Shown here: positions 47,301-58,700 of the stretch, in pieces
How positions within the stretch are numbered: the stretch's first letter is position 1
How the letters are laid out: each line of letters starts with the position of its first letter
Assembly (NCBI RefSeq): GCF_002775205.1
Contig: NC_036453.1
Span: 31,783,213 to 31,847,212 of the forward strand
Length of the DNA stretch: 64,000 nt
Origin: Xiphophorus maculatus
Lineage: Eukaryota; Chordata; Actinopteri; Cyprinodontiformes; Poeciliidae
Direction: 5' to 3'
Position numbers and translations under genes: made by a program
The notes under the pieces: model-generated
The model's input: the letters and a program-made list of their open reading frames with translations, nothing else
What the model was told of the DNA's origin: nothing
Databases searched by the model: none

Positions 47301-48952
47301 TGAGAGGTGTTTAAGTAGGGCGGGGACCAGGTGGAACAGGTAAGCAATCAGGCGTGGCCGGTGAGCTGAATGAGTGTTTAAGCACAGCATGGACAGGACA
47401 GAACTTGAATCATGACAGTTGTCATGGAGATGCCATTTTTTGCTGCAGTTCTGCAGCTGTGAGCTTTGCAGATTTTTAAAAACTCCATTACCATGCTGCT
47501 CTGTTTGCATTGCAAGATAAACTTTGGTCTACTTGAGAAACCTTTTAAAAAACAGATTACTTAAGTTAACATTTATTTACTTAACTCCATGCTCTACCAG
47601 CTCAATCATGCAAGACAGCAAACATAATCATCAATCAATAACTAAAGAAATTACTCACATAATTAGATTTGTGACAAAATAAACAGCTGACTGAAATACT
47701 AGAAAAATATTTGCCACATAGTATAGAAGATTCAGAAGCATGCAGATGAAAAAAGGTCTTACCATTATTATTATTATTATTATTTATAAATGGTTAAAGT
47801 CTAAATAAAATGACAAAATGTCAGATTTAACTCCTATATGCAATACACACTTTAATCTTACCAAAGAATAATTGAATGTCTGGTTCAATGTATACATATT
47901 TGGTTTGTTGGTTTCAGGGCCTTTGCTGATGCTGCCCTTCTGAAGAAGAGAAGACAGAAAGTGGTCGACCACCTTGGAGGTTTTAGCCAGCAGGGAATGG
48001 TCTGCAGCATTCTGGGTAAAAACTGCTGACATTGAATTTCAGTTTTGATTTTAGGGAATTTGTGGTTGGGTTGCTGAAATTGCTCTTTCCATGTATGTTG
48101 TAAACAGTTAGAATTTTTCTAAGTCAGTATAAAGACAGCAGAGATGACACCAATTATTCAGAGATGATTTTTATGTGATATTTAATTTTAATCAAACTGA
48201 AAAATTTACGGGCAACTGTGGCTCTGTGGGTAGAGTAGTTGTCTTGAGATCTGACGGTTGTAGGTTTGATTCCAGCTTCCTCTTGCTACATGTCCATGCG
48301 ACCCTGGGCAAGACACTTAATCTCAAACTACCTACTGATCTGTATATCGTATAAATGTGTGTGCATGGTGAATGGGTGAATGTGACTCGAGTCTAGTGTA
48401 AAGCACTTTGAGTGGTCAAAATGATTGGAAAAGCGCTATATAAGTTCAGTCCATTTAAGAATTTAGCTTTTCTGTCTCCTCTCCTCTTTGTGGGGTCTGT
48501 GAGACCAGTTGAGGTGTTTCTGTCATTTGGAGGCTTCAAGCACAAAAAATGAACATCTGTTAGCTCTATGACATTTTGTGGCACTAGAAGTTATGGGCAA
48601 TGTAGTTCATCATATTTTCTATGTATTAAAATCTGATTTGAAGACTTAAATTTAACAGCATCATTGGTTTATTTTATTTTATTTTTTCAAATAATCTAAG
48701 AAAAAATGTATCTTAGAAACAGGACATGCTTACATCAATATGTCCTTCCAGTTGAAAATTGTATGGTTTAAAAATCTGTCTCCTTTCCATATCATTGCTC
48801 AAAATAAAATAATTATGATTTTTCTTGCACCTGTTTGTTTCCTTTTAGAGGCATACCAGAGGGCTCATAAAAGGCTGCAAGAGGCCAGAGAAAGTCTTCC
48901 AAGAGATGTTCTTAACTCTGCTGCCCAACTCCAGCTGGAGTCCTCTGCATAG
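38351..48952 (+). CDS. mks1: Meckel syndrome type 1 protein (mks1), 18 coding exons
   Basis: Exons: 38351-38427, 38512-38633, 38754-38806, 39451-39618, 39794-39888, 40010-40138, 40298-40402, 40892-41000, 41085-41141, 41299-41341, 41418-41480, 42200-42270, 42348-42417, 43251-43358, 43718-43851, 44474-44556, 47918-48015, 48849-48952. Frame open throughout; 562 aa (human 559). MKS1 is a B9-domain protein of the ciliary transition zone, working with B9D1, B9D2 and the Tectonic/MKS module at the ciliary gate. Conserved blocks: [75 protein letters not shown], then the B9 domain (about residues 290-490) with [85 protein letters not shown]. The C-terminal helix carries [14 protein letters not shown]. 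Intron 7 has a GC donor; intron 16 holds a gypsy element. Exon 4's tail (CFPLHQL) and its weak donor GTGAAA are the least certain part. Confidence 0.94.
40403..40404 (+). other. mks1: GC splice donor of mks1 intron 7 (GC-AG intron)
   Basis: Exon 7 must end at 40402 (TACAG) to join in frame with the GATTGTAAC exon at 40892, giving [10 protein letters not shown]. The next bases are GCAAGT, so the donor is AG|GCAAGT, a textbook GC donor with otherwise ideal consensus. The nearest GT (GTTTAC, 40407) would put the next exon out of frame. Confidence 0.85.
40668..40757. repeat. Cluster of overlapping perfect inverted repeats in mks1 intron 7
   Basis: Three perfect inverted repeats in 90 bp. Arms 40668-40683 and 40687-40702: 16 bp, 3-nt loop. 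Arms 40714-40727 and 40736-40749: 14 bp, 8-nt loop. Arms 40728-40739 and 40746-40757: 12 bp, 6-nt loop. The last two share bases and cannot form together. AGTTGACTACT also occurs as a direct repeat (40689-40699 and 40706-40716). Confidence 0.85.
44799..45475 (-). repeat. 3' LTR of the gypsy element
   Basis: About 677 bp, starting TGTCACAATTCATG on minus directly after the polypurine tract. Its first ~160 bases match the truncated 5' LTR at 47258-47417 with about ten differences. The outer end (plus 44799, TATAAGG) is inferred from the flanking GTTGTC repeat. Confidence 0.75.
45487..46710 (-). pseudogene. Gypsy integrase with chromodomain, open over 407 codons
   Basis: An uninterrupted frame. 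It begins inside the zinc-binding region (CRVCCQAK), followed by the catalytic core: D in [11 protein letters not shown] in [10 protein letters not shown] in [13 protein letters not shown]-like region and then a chromodomain ([18 protein letters not shown]) end the protein, as in chromoviruses that target heterochromatin. The frame is open but the protein cannot be made normally because the upstream polyprotein is deleted and the RNase H part is in another frame. Confidence 0.9.
46782..47257 (-). pseudogene. Gypsy RNase H fragment
   Basis: [20 protein letters not shown] followed by [18 protein letters not shown] is the typical Ty3/gypsy RNase H segment, then a [13 protein letters not shown] linker (normally read as adjacent to the integrase zinc finger). 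A frameshift near 46795 separates it from the integrase frame. A segment around 47040-47100 looks rearranged relative to the family. Its 5' side runs directly into LTR sequence at about 47257. Confidence 0.82.
47258..47417 (-). repeat. Truncated 5' LTR of the gypsy element
   Basis: Matches the start of the 3' LTR (45316-45475), including the words AAACACCTCTCAGCCTCTGC and CCTGATTGCTTACC on minus. The remainder of this LTR, the primer binding site and the first genes are gone. Confidence 0.85.
47763..47784 (+). repeat. (ATT)n microsatellite
   Basis: Seven ATT units in mks1 intron 16, a short distance upstream of exon 17. Confidence 0.85.
48210..48457 (+). mobile_element. tRNA-derived SINE in mks1 intron 17
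   Basis: The head has Pol III promoter-like boxes: GGCTCTGTGGGTAGAGTAG (A-box region) and GGTTTGATTCC at 48263-48273 (B box). The body reads CTGGGCAAGACACTTAAT, and the 3' part GTAAAGCACTTTGAGTGGTC and GAAAAGCGCTATATAAG, a widespread teleost SINE tail. Sense orientation relative to mks1. Confidence 0.8.
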
Positions 48953-50249
48953 GAGTCAAAATGAAGCTGAAAGCAGAGCCAGCATATCATCTGTGCATAC
49001 AGAAACACAAATGTGTTCTGAGTAATAGCTTGGTAAGCAAAGGAATGCTAAGTTGCTTATATTCTTTTGTTTCCCTTTGGCATTATATTATTTCATAGTT
49101 ATTGTTAGTCTTTGGTTAAAAAAGGACTGACTTTCAAAGACAAAATTTTTTTTTTCTAATACTTTTGTCATTAATTTTTCATTCAATTTGTAACATTATG
49201 GATCTAGTGACATAAACGTACAAACACAAAAATTTGCTTATCTGTGTGTAATTTTTTCCTTTGTGAATATAGCCACTTTCAATCTGTTGTCACATAAAAT
49301 CTATTTATGTGACAATACAGTAAGTTTTACAGGAAAGCTACTGGGGGTGAACATCACATTGCCAATATTAGCTGTTGATCTAAGCTCAAAGACTTCAACT
49401 TTGAGCTGAGTAGTGTTTAGCATTGTTTGCAGGTCACATAAGAGAACCTGTCCTTCCTACAATAGAAGTCTGGGAGATAGTTATAGGTTTGGAATTACCC
49501 AGACCTGAATCTGATTGATAATCTGTGAGAATTACCTTGCAATCTGGTAGATTTGAAATGTTTTTGTGAAAAATACTCAGACTTCTACCCCCAAAGACTG
49601 AATGCTGTAATAAAAGTAACTAAGGGTTCTTCAGTAAAGTATTAATTTAAAGACTTGCAGACTTATATAACCACAGTATTGTTTCCCAAACAAATAGATA
49701 TACGTTTTTTCTTTTCACTTGAGTTGCACAAGATAGTTTGGGGCATTTTTTGTCTTTCTTTTTCTTTTTTCACATCCAAGTGTGCACTGTGTAAGCCTAT
49801 TATGATTAAAGGTCATTATTTTTTAAAAACTGAAACATTAAGAAACGCGACTTGAACCTGTTAAATATGCGTAACTTTGCATTCCAATGAAAACGGGTTC
49901 TTAAAGTGTTGCGTTCAAAACCGTGGGACATTAGTTCTGACAGCAAAAATATGCTTAATGTGAAAAAGATAAGAATTCCTGTGTACCTCTGAGCCCAGAC
50001 TAGGGATGTTGTTGTTGAAAATAAACAAGCAAAAAGATTTTGGAAACAAACATCTTTGAGTTGTTTAAAATGTTAAAAACATTTAGTGAAACTTTCGCTA
50101 ACTGTTAAATCTACTAATTTGTAGAATCAAATATTGCTAATTTAAAATAAGGCATTTGTATACAATCTTGCTGTCATAAACAAGCGCTACAAACGTTTTT
50201 CTGTATGCTTAAAACAGAACAAAAATCTGAATTCCGAGGCTTTTCCGCC
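48953..50249. other. mks1 3' region and intergenic DNA
   Basis: No coding gene. It should contain the mks1 3' UTR; AATAAA at 49609-49614, 660 bases past the stop, is the best polyadenylation candidate. The rest is AT-rich. Confidence 0.5.
49609..49614 (+). promoter_or_regulatory. Candidate mks1 polyadenylation signal
   Basis: AATAAA in GTAATAAAAGT, 660 bases after the TAG. ATTAAA at 49805 is an alternative. Confidence 0.4.
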
Positions 50250-50382
50250 AGTTACAAAGGGAAGTTATCCGATTTCTCTCGACTGTGAAAGCACCATTCT
50301 CCATCTTCCTCTGAAAAAGGGAAGGGACCAACCTGCGTCCTGCTGCACCCCATTGAAAATTGTCTGTTACTTATTCTAGAAG
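50250..50382 (+). other. ap2b1: Probable noncoding first exon of ap2b1
   Basis: A moderately GC-rich patch just 5' of a strong donor AAG|GTAAGT at 50383, with no long frame. The first coding exon at 52760 starts with 18 untranslated bases after an acceptor, so at least one upstream noncoding exon must exist and this is the best candidate. Its start is not determined. Confidence 0.45.
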
Positions 50383-50800
50383 GTAAGTAAATTATCTCTT
50401 TGCTAAATATTATTATGACACTATTTCATTTTTGTGACTTTTGTGTCAGTCAGTGTGTTGATCTGTATATTGTCTTTGGTGCATTAGCGTATGTCCTGTC
50501 AGCAGGAGCAGCGATGATGGAAACTGGGCCGCTGCTCTCTTTCCTCCCGTTTTGTGTCAATTTTAACACAATCTTTAACTGAAGCCTCTTCGCATTGCTC
50601 GGTTAAAAGTTATTAAATCGAGAAATTAGTCTGACATAAAGCTTTTGGTCACTAGTTTTGAAAATAACTGGAGATGGCGGTGCTCTTAGCTTGTAGCTAA
50701 GAAACAACGCTGAAGTACACATACGATTTGGAGCTTTCTATTTGACTTAAAGGCTAATTCATTCTTTTTGTTAGGAACTTAGGCTACATTTGATCAGATC

Positions 50801-50888
50801 AAAATGCAATGATCAAAACTGGCTCGAAATATTTACTATATTTCAAAATGCAGTGATCAAAACTGGCTTGAAATATTTACTATATTTC
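50801..50888 (+). repeat. Two-copy 44-bp tandem repeat in ap2b1 intron 1
   Basis: Copies 50801-50844 and 50845-50888, beginning AAAATGCARTGATCAAAACT and differing at two positions. A recent local duplication. Confidence 0.9.
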
Positions 50889-52389
50889 AAGATAACTTAA
50901 TCAGAGGAGGTGGAAAAGCTATATTTGGGAAAAGACAAAAGAAACACTTTTCTGGCAATTAGCTCACCTCAGACGGAGTCCTGATTATAAATCACAATAT
51001 TGTGAATCCGTACAGATTCCTCCAAAGCACACTCTTATAAGCAGTGAAGAACAATGTAGTCTGGGTATGACCTGGCAATGTATTTCAGATTGCTCACAAG
51101 AGCTGATTGTTTTAAAAACAGCGAAATAGCCCTTTACCTGATGTGTTTAATCAGACACTAACTTCAGCGCCGCAGCTAGTCAATGTTAGCAAGGTGGGAG
51201 GGTAAAGGTTGGAATAAGTTGTTGCGAACTGGAAATTTCGTGAAGGTTAAATAATGTCACAACCTGAAACCCTTTTAACCATCAAACACAATAATTCGGG
51301 GCTACAGAAATTATGTAGGGATAAAATAATGGCGTGGACGGATGAGGGAAATAGCCGTTTAATAAAGACACAGGTGTGAGGTGTAACGTTATCAACGTTT
51401 CGCTCCCCTACCCACCTTCCCCCCCACTGACATGTCTGTGACGCAGTACCAATAAAGTGCAATAACGTGAGAAAGTAATCCACATTATTGAGCAAGGAGA
51501 GCGATCTGAGTGGCAATGTTGGTGTTTACCAAAATTATTTATATTTTTTGTCTGCCGCAGTCTAAGCATATTGTTTCGCTTTGAATCCGTTGAATCGTTT
51601 TTTCATTTTGCATATTGGAAGTACATCTACAGTTAAAACCAGTAGTTTATATACACCGAATAAAGAGACACGCGCACATTTTTTTTCTTGGTTTGAAGTT
51701 AAATCAGACCAAGCTTCTCTTGTTTTAGTTAGAATTAGCAAAATTATTTCTACTTGCTAAATTCCACAAAATTGAGAAAATAACATGTTATTTATTTAGT
51801 AACGCATTCTACATACGTTTTCCTTCTACTACTCTCCATAATTTGTTACACTTGGGAAACACCACTCTAAAAATAGTTTATTTAGCTGTGACATTTTGTG
51901 GCTTAACCTGCCTGTGTAGATTGTCAGAAGGTTTTCTATTAAACGGTTTAAAATTAGTCCCATGTAGTATTTTAACTTCCAGAGAAACTGAATTCTGGGT
52001 TTTGTTAAGTCAAAATTAACATATTCCCTTCTGTTAACAGAAATAAATGTTTAAATAATGCATTTATAAAATATTGGCGAAGTTATTTTTTTTCAATGTA
52101 CAGAGACAAACCTCTAATTCACTCATTCAAATCAAGTGCAGCTAAAACAAACAGGACATAATGTGCCAATTAAAATGAATTTAAAATGTTATTTTCTTTT
52201 TCAATTGTTTTTCATTTCTGGATATTACATTAAAAATTACTGGGCATAAAATGTCGTGGAATGAAGCTGAACAGTTAAACAACTCTGATTTATGATATAA
52301 AATGTTTTTGCCATTCCAAGCTGAGATATTGAAAATAAGCTATGGTTTAAAAATAGTTTTCAAGAGGACCAGTTTTCAAGACCATGAAA

Positions 52390-52700
52390 ATTTGGGCCAA
52401 TATCTAATATTATGATATTAGTACTGCCATTATGGGTGTTATTTATGTATTTTATATGCATTTCCCTGACATACCATACTGTTGCGCTGCATCACTATCA
52501 CAGTCACATGACCAGATAGAAACCACATGACCAACCATCGTCCCTCACCCCTCTGAAACACTAAAGATGGATTTAAATATCAGTTATTAATATTGGTGAA
52601 ATTTTTTTTGTCAAAGCTATATCAATATAGCTTATAAAAATAAGTGACATCAGCCGATACTGATGTTAATAACAATATATTGTGCACTGCATCCCAAGTT
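52390..52700. mobile_element. AT-rich MITE-like remnant in ap2b1 intron 1
   Basis: GGGCCAATATCTAATATTAT on the left and CAGCCGATACTGATGTTAAT with TATTGTGCACTGCATCCC on the right look like inverted ends of a GCCGATA-type MITE. Weak evidence. Confidence 0.35.
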
Positions 52701-52777
52701 TTTAGTTAAATATTAACTAACTATAACGATTTCTTATCTTTGCTGTGGGTTCCTGGCAGACCACAAACACCACCATC

Positions 52778-55700
52778 ATGACAGACTCCAAATATTTCAC
52801 TACCAACAAAAAAGGTGAGTATAAAAATTTTTATCAAGACAGTTTTTTTCTTTAAAGAAGGGATCTGTTTTTTTTTTCTATGAAAACTTTTTTTCCCTTT
52901 AGACTTAAAGATAAAGAACACTTTAAAAATAAAAAAAAGTAATTGTCTTTCATGTCTATGTGTTTCATCTTTCAGGGGAGATCTTTGAGCTGAAGGCAGA
53001 GTTAAACAATGAGAAGAAAGAGAAGAGAAAAGAGGCAGTAAAGAAGGTCATCGCTGCCATGACTGTTGGCAAAGATGTCAGGTACACCAGCAGACTGGAC
53101 TTTGCATGTTATTTGGGCAGTTTCCATTCATCCATTTTCTGTACACCCTTGTCCCTAGTGGGGTCAGGAGGGGTCACCACCATCGCAGGGCAACGCAGGG
53201 ACAGACAGGACAAAGAACCGTGCACAAACTCACATCTAGGGAGAATTTAGAGAAACCAATTAACCTGACAGTCATGTTTTTTTTAACTGTGGGAGGAAGA
53301 CAGAGTACCTGGAGAGAACCCACGCATGCACAGGGAGAACATGCAAACTCCATGCAGAAAGACCCCAGGTTGGGAATCAAACCCAGGACCTTCTTGCTGC
53401 AAGGCAACAGCTCTACCAACTGTGCAGTTTATCCCTGCTAAAAAAAAAATGCAATCCCCTAAGGATGATGCTGCCACCACCACTATGTTTTACTGTGGGT
53501 ATATTGTGTTCATAATGATGTGAAGAATTTATTTTTTCACCACAGTTTAAATATAAGCCAAGAAGTGCTTTTTCAGCAATATGCCAGATTTTATAACCAC
53601 CCATCACATAAATATATTTCAATAAGGTTTAATCATCACAGTTTTTAAGGTTAAGCTTGGGAGAAAAACTGGTGACATTTTTCTCCCCAGTATTTTCAAG
53701 ATATCTCAGCTCTTTTGATCCCATTTGTTTGCCTTTAAATAAAACATGCAAGAAACAATATTGAGCCATCAATGTTATCTAACCCCAGTTGTATTTGTTC
53801 TCAGTTCTTTGTTCCCAGATGTGGTGAACTGCATGCAGACTGACAACCTAGAGCTGAAGAAGTTGGTCTACCTCTACCTGATGAACTATGCCAAAAGCCA
53901 ACCTGACATGGCCATCATGGCTGTGAACAGCTTTGTTAAGGTAAGACTTTTACTTTAGATTAAAATTAGAAAAGATTAAAAAAATGTAAATTTAGCTTGC
54001 ACAAGAGAGAGTACATGTCACTATGCTATCGTTCTGGACAGCTACATTTGTGTCGGGTCCTTCTGGATACAAACTTAACACACTTTAACCCAACAGTAGC
54101 TGTGTTTCCATTGACTATATAATTGCCCAAATTGAAATGACAAAAACACATTTGCTTAACGGAAACAGGAATAAAAGAAAAAAAAAAACTCAAATTTTTT
54201 GATAATAAATTTTTGCATTAGGAGTAGGTGCTTTTTTGGCTGTATCAAAATGACTATTTCACAAAAATGCATTGGAAATTAGACACTCTTCCACACAAGT
54301 CATTTGATCAATAACTGGATGCTAATAGTGGTAGGAGGATGTTAGCATGGAATGTTTAAGTGTTTATTCATTTTTTATTGCATGAACAAACTTATTCATG
54401 TGTAATTTTAATTACTTTTCTTACTTAATGGAAACGCCACAATTGAGAATTTTTTTAATTTTTTTTACATTAGCAAAATATCAACAGTTTTGTGCGTATG
54501 TGGTGTGAGCAAATGAGGTTTCTCTTTACAGGACTGTGAGGACCCCAACCCTCTGATCCGGGCTCTGGCTGTTCGCACCATGGGCTGTATACGGGTGGAC
54601 AAGATCACAGAGTACTTGTGTGAGCCACTAAGGAAGTGTCTGAAGGATGAGGACCCATATGTGAGGAAGACGGCAGCTGTTTGTGTGGCAAAGCTCCATG
54701 ACATCAATGCCCAGATGGTGGAAGATCAGGGTTTCCTGGACTCTCTGAGGGATCTCATCGCTGACTCAAACCCCATGGTTGGCCTTCTTTTATTTTATTT
54801 TATTGATATACTTAGGGCTACATTTGTTTGTGCCCAATCAAATAAAGTTGTTTAAATTTCATTCATGAAACGCTGTGTTTTACAAGCTTGACCTTCATCC
54901 CACAGGTTGTTGCCAACGCAGTTGCTGCTTTGTCTGAGATCAGCGAGTCTCACCCCAACAGCAATTTGCTGGACCTGAATCCCCAGAACATCAACAAGCT
55001 ACTGACGGCCCTCAACGAATGCACAGAGTGGGGACAGATTTTCATCCTAGACTGCCTGTCCAACTACAACCCCAAGGATGACCGAGAGGCTCAGAGGTAG
55101 AGATCCTGGAATCCTTAAAGGGGACCTATTGTCCAAAATTTATATTTTGCTCATTTCTGTACTTCTCTTTGGGTTTCTGCTGCTTCTGAAAATAGCATAA
55201 ACGCTTAAAAAACCACTGTCATTTTTTTTGGCAATAAGTTGATGTAAGCTCCTTTTGGACTGCACAGCCTGACCCAGGCCTGCCTGGTTCCAAACCGGGC
55301 TGAGCGTTTTTGCATTAGCACTTCCAGCCCAGTCCCACCCAGCTCCCTGGAACCCCTAGAGCTGCAGTTCCAACCGGGCCGGCCAGACGGGGCTCGTTTG
55401 GAGTTAGCTTTTGATTACTGCGTTGGCAGGACAGAGACAAGTTTTCTTCCAGATCTCTGAGTCAGAGTAGCTTTTTTTTTTAAAGATTTTCTCAATGTGT
55501 CATTTTAACATGCAGAGTCTGGTCATCATCTATTTTTGTAAGTTTTTAAATGATAATAATAACATATTCAATTGCGTTTTTCTTTCAGTTAATATGATAT
55601 TCAAGAAGTTGAATTTAGGATCCACATCATGTCATCAGATAAAGCAGATAAATATATGTAACTTTTTCCCACAGTTGGGGAGAGAAAAAAAAGTACACTG

Positions 55701-58700
55701 ACATTGGTCCCACTAACAGCATATAAATAATAAAATTAAATGATCCAGTTTAATTATGAGCTGTTCATCTGCAGTAGCCTGAACGTATATAATCTTATAA
55801 CTTCCTGGTCTGTATTGGTTATACATAGTCAAATATCTCAAGGTTTTGAAGTTGATCTGGAGGATGGATCTGCACTCTGTGCTACACTGGGATTACAAGC
55901 GCACTTCAGCTAAACATTTTAATGGTAAATGTAAATAACATTATTCCAAATGTTGCGTTCAGAAGTTGGCAAGGCTCTGAACAAGGTAATTTTCGCATCT
56001 TGTGTCGCCCCAGCGGGAAAAATTCTGCAAGCCCTACAGTGCAAAAAGGGCTCGAGCAACCCAAGCGGAGCTGGTTTTATGGCTGTATGTGCTGTAAAAT
56101 GGCAGCTGGAAAACACAGGAGTTTTGTTGTTGACTTATCATCCAGAGAACACTTTATGCATTCTTGTAGGTTGTGGAGGAGGCTCCATTTCTGCTTTTCA
56201 AAGATGTGTGGTTGTATGATTGCGCATCTGTTTGGGTAGGCGTGGCCAGCAGCAGCTTATTTGGATTTAAAGTGACAAGAGGCCCCAAAACAGCTCATTT
56301 TGAAAGGAGCTCAAAATAGGGAGAACTGACCAACTGAAATCTGATTATCTGAGAATGATTTTGTGCAAAAAAATGTAATGAACATGTGTTGTACAGCCCA
56401 TAGACATATCCTAACCAGTTCAAGCAAGCATAATAGGCCTTCTTTAACTTAATCCGTGTTTAATAAAGATTGTTTTTGAGCCAAACTATGTCTCGTTCCT
56501 CTCTGAACTCATGCTGAGATTCTTCCCCTGTTGTGTCTCAAAGCATCTGTGAGCGTGTCACTCCTCGGCTGTCTCACGCCAACTCAGCAGTGGTCCTGTC
56601 TGCCGTCAAGGTCCTGATGAAGTTCTTGGAGCTCCTGCCAAAGGACTCGGACTACTACAACACATTACTGAAAAAACTGTCTCCCCCACTCGTTACTCTG
56701 CTGTCTGGCGAGCCAGAGGTCCAGTATGTGGCTCTGAGGAACATCAACCTGATTGTTCAGAAGAGGTATGAGATCGACATAGCTGTTTGAGCTTGATACA
56801 TTTTAGGGTGGCAAGCATTAATCTGATTTATTGCAATAAATTAATTATTGAAATCATAGTTGGCTAATTTAGTTGACGTATATGGCATATATGAAAAATA
56901 TGTATATTTTGCACTTAAGTTAAAAAAAAAAAAAGAAGAAAGACAAAGAAAACTTTTCTGTAAATGTGTTCTACCCAGAGGTCCTCAGGTGGCAGTTTTA
57001 GCTTCACCTGGTTCAAATTCTTTTAACCAGGCACATTTTGCTATCCAGTTATTAATCAGTTTATTCAAAAATAATCAAGAAATTCACTCTACATTGTATT
57101 GATGTTAAGTTAAGCAGAATGGACTGAGCTTTTCACGTGTTATTGTTAATATTTTTAGCTGCAGATGCGTTGTATAAAAAGGCTTATATGGTTAAATGAA
57201 AAATCTGCAGAATGTGCCCATATTTTTACCCCAATAATTTATGACTAAGATAATCTCTAGTTGCATCCCTACTGCAACTAGCAGTAGAGACTTTTGAGAT
57301 TAAGTCTCTCAACATGAGCACAGATTTCCCACACACCTTTGTGTAAGGCACTTTTCCACTACACCACCTCTAACCGGTACTGTTCTGGTCCACCTCAGCA
57401 AAGATTAATTTTCCTTTAGCAAATCTGGCGCAGCTCTGCCTAGTTCTTCTCAGATTTTGGTACCCACTTCAGGGGTAGTACCAGCAGCAGGGTACGGGCA
57501 CTGCATTCATTGATTGGTTTGTGATTTACATCACTGAAAAGTGCAAACAACATAATTGTGAGCATAATTATGAGTGCACATGCATAAACTCTCTGACGGA
57601 GCTGCTGTTTTGCGCAGACAGTGTGAAACACTGGAACTACGTAATATTAGCTTGTGATGTGAATTTTATTTTTCCTTTGGATTAAAAAAAGTAAAGTGGC
57701 TACTAGTTTACGTCTTACCTTCAGCACAGCGCCAGAAGGTAATTATATTTATATGTATAATGAGGAACAGAGCGTCTGATGGAAAAGCTCACTGCTGGGG
57801 TAGAACAGAGCTGCACATTAACTGTTTAGTGCACAACTTGACAGTGGAAAAGTGCCTATATTGAATTTAAGTGTTAGAGTTAGGATTTGTACAAGGGAAA
57901 AAAATTACTTGTGGTATTCAAAAGTATTTTTTTTTAAAGGCATTTTTCTTCTTCCATCGTTTAAGTTCTAAGTTGTTTTATGTTCTGTCATAAATTTGTA
58001 GCTTCTGTTTTCATAATGAACTTTTGTTTTTATTTTTTAAAATAAACAAGAAAACTTCCAACAGCGCCTAATGTGTGTGTGTTTGTGTTTTTTTTCTTGC
58101 AGGCCTGAGATCCTAAAGCAGGAGATTAAAGTGTTCTTTGTCAAGTATAACGACCCGATTTATGTGAAGCTGGAGAAACTGGACATCATGATCCGCTTGG
58201 CCTCTCAGGCCAACATAGCCCAGGTAGATTCCATAAAGAAAACACATTATTATTTAAAGGCAGGCTCTATTTTCAAAATAAAAAAATAAACGTTTATGAA
58301 AAGCAGTTGGACATTACTGACCTTTAATATTGTCCAACAAAAAATTTCACTGACTTGCTTCTCCTCTAACTTTGCAAATATATACTGCCAATTTCCAAAA
58401 GAAAAATCTTGAAAATACAATCCATTTTTTTCAGTGCTTAGGCAGATGTGATATTTTGATTAGTTTAATGTTTCAATGAAAATATTTTTTTCTTGTATTC
58501 CTTTTGCTCTGTGTATAAGGTGGGAGTGATATTTTTGGACTCTTACAGGTTTTGGCTGAATTGAAGGAATATGCCACAGAGGTAGATGTTGACTTTGTGC
58601 GTAAGGCAGTACGAGCCATCGGACGCTGTGCCATCAAAGTGGAGGTGAGAAGTGACTGCTGTCACCTGATCTATTTTTTTTCCTGAGAAGCCACCAGAAT

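Larger units (their letters stand above)
44793..47423 (-). mobile_element. Deleted chromodomain Ty3/gypsy retrotransposon in mks1 intron 16
   Basis: The element (44799-47417) lies opposite to mks1. Read on minus: a partial 5' LTR (47417-47258), an RNase H fragment, integrase with chromodomain, a polypurine tract (GGAGGGGGTAC, ending at 45476), then a full 3' LTR (45475-44799). GTTGTC occurs at both flanks (44793-44798 and 47418-47423), a good candidate for the target duplication. gag, protease and RT are missing: the 5' LTR is joined straight to RNase H at about 47257. The 3' LTR would end TTATA rather than TTACA, taken here as a mutated CA end. Confidence 0.88.

Noticed and set aside
48210-48290. 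A tRNA gene
   Set aside because: The A and B boxes belong to the SINE head; the rest cannot fold as a tRNA and continues into a SINE body.
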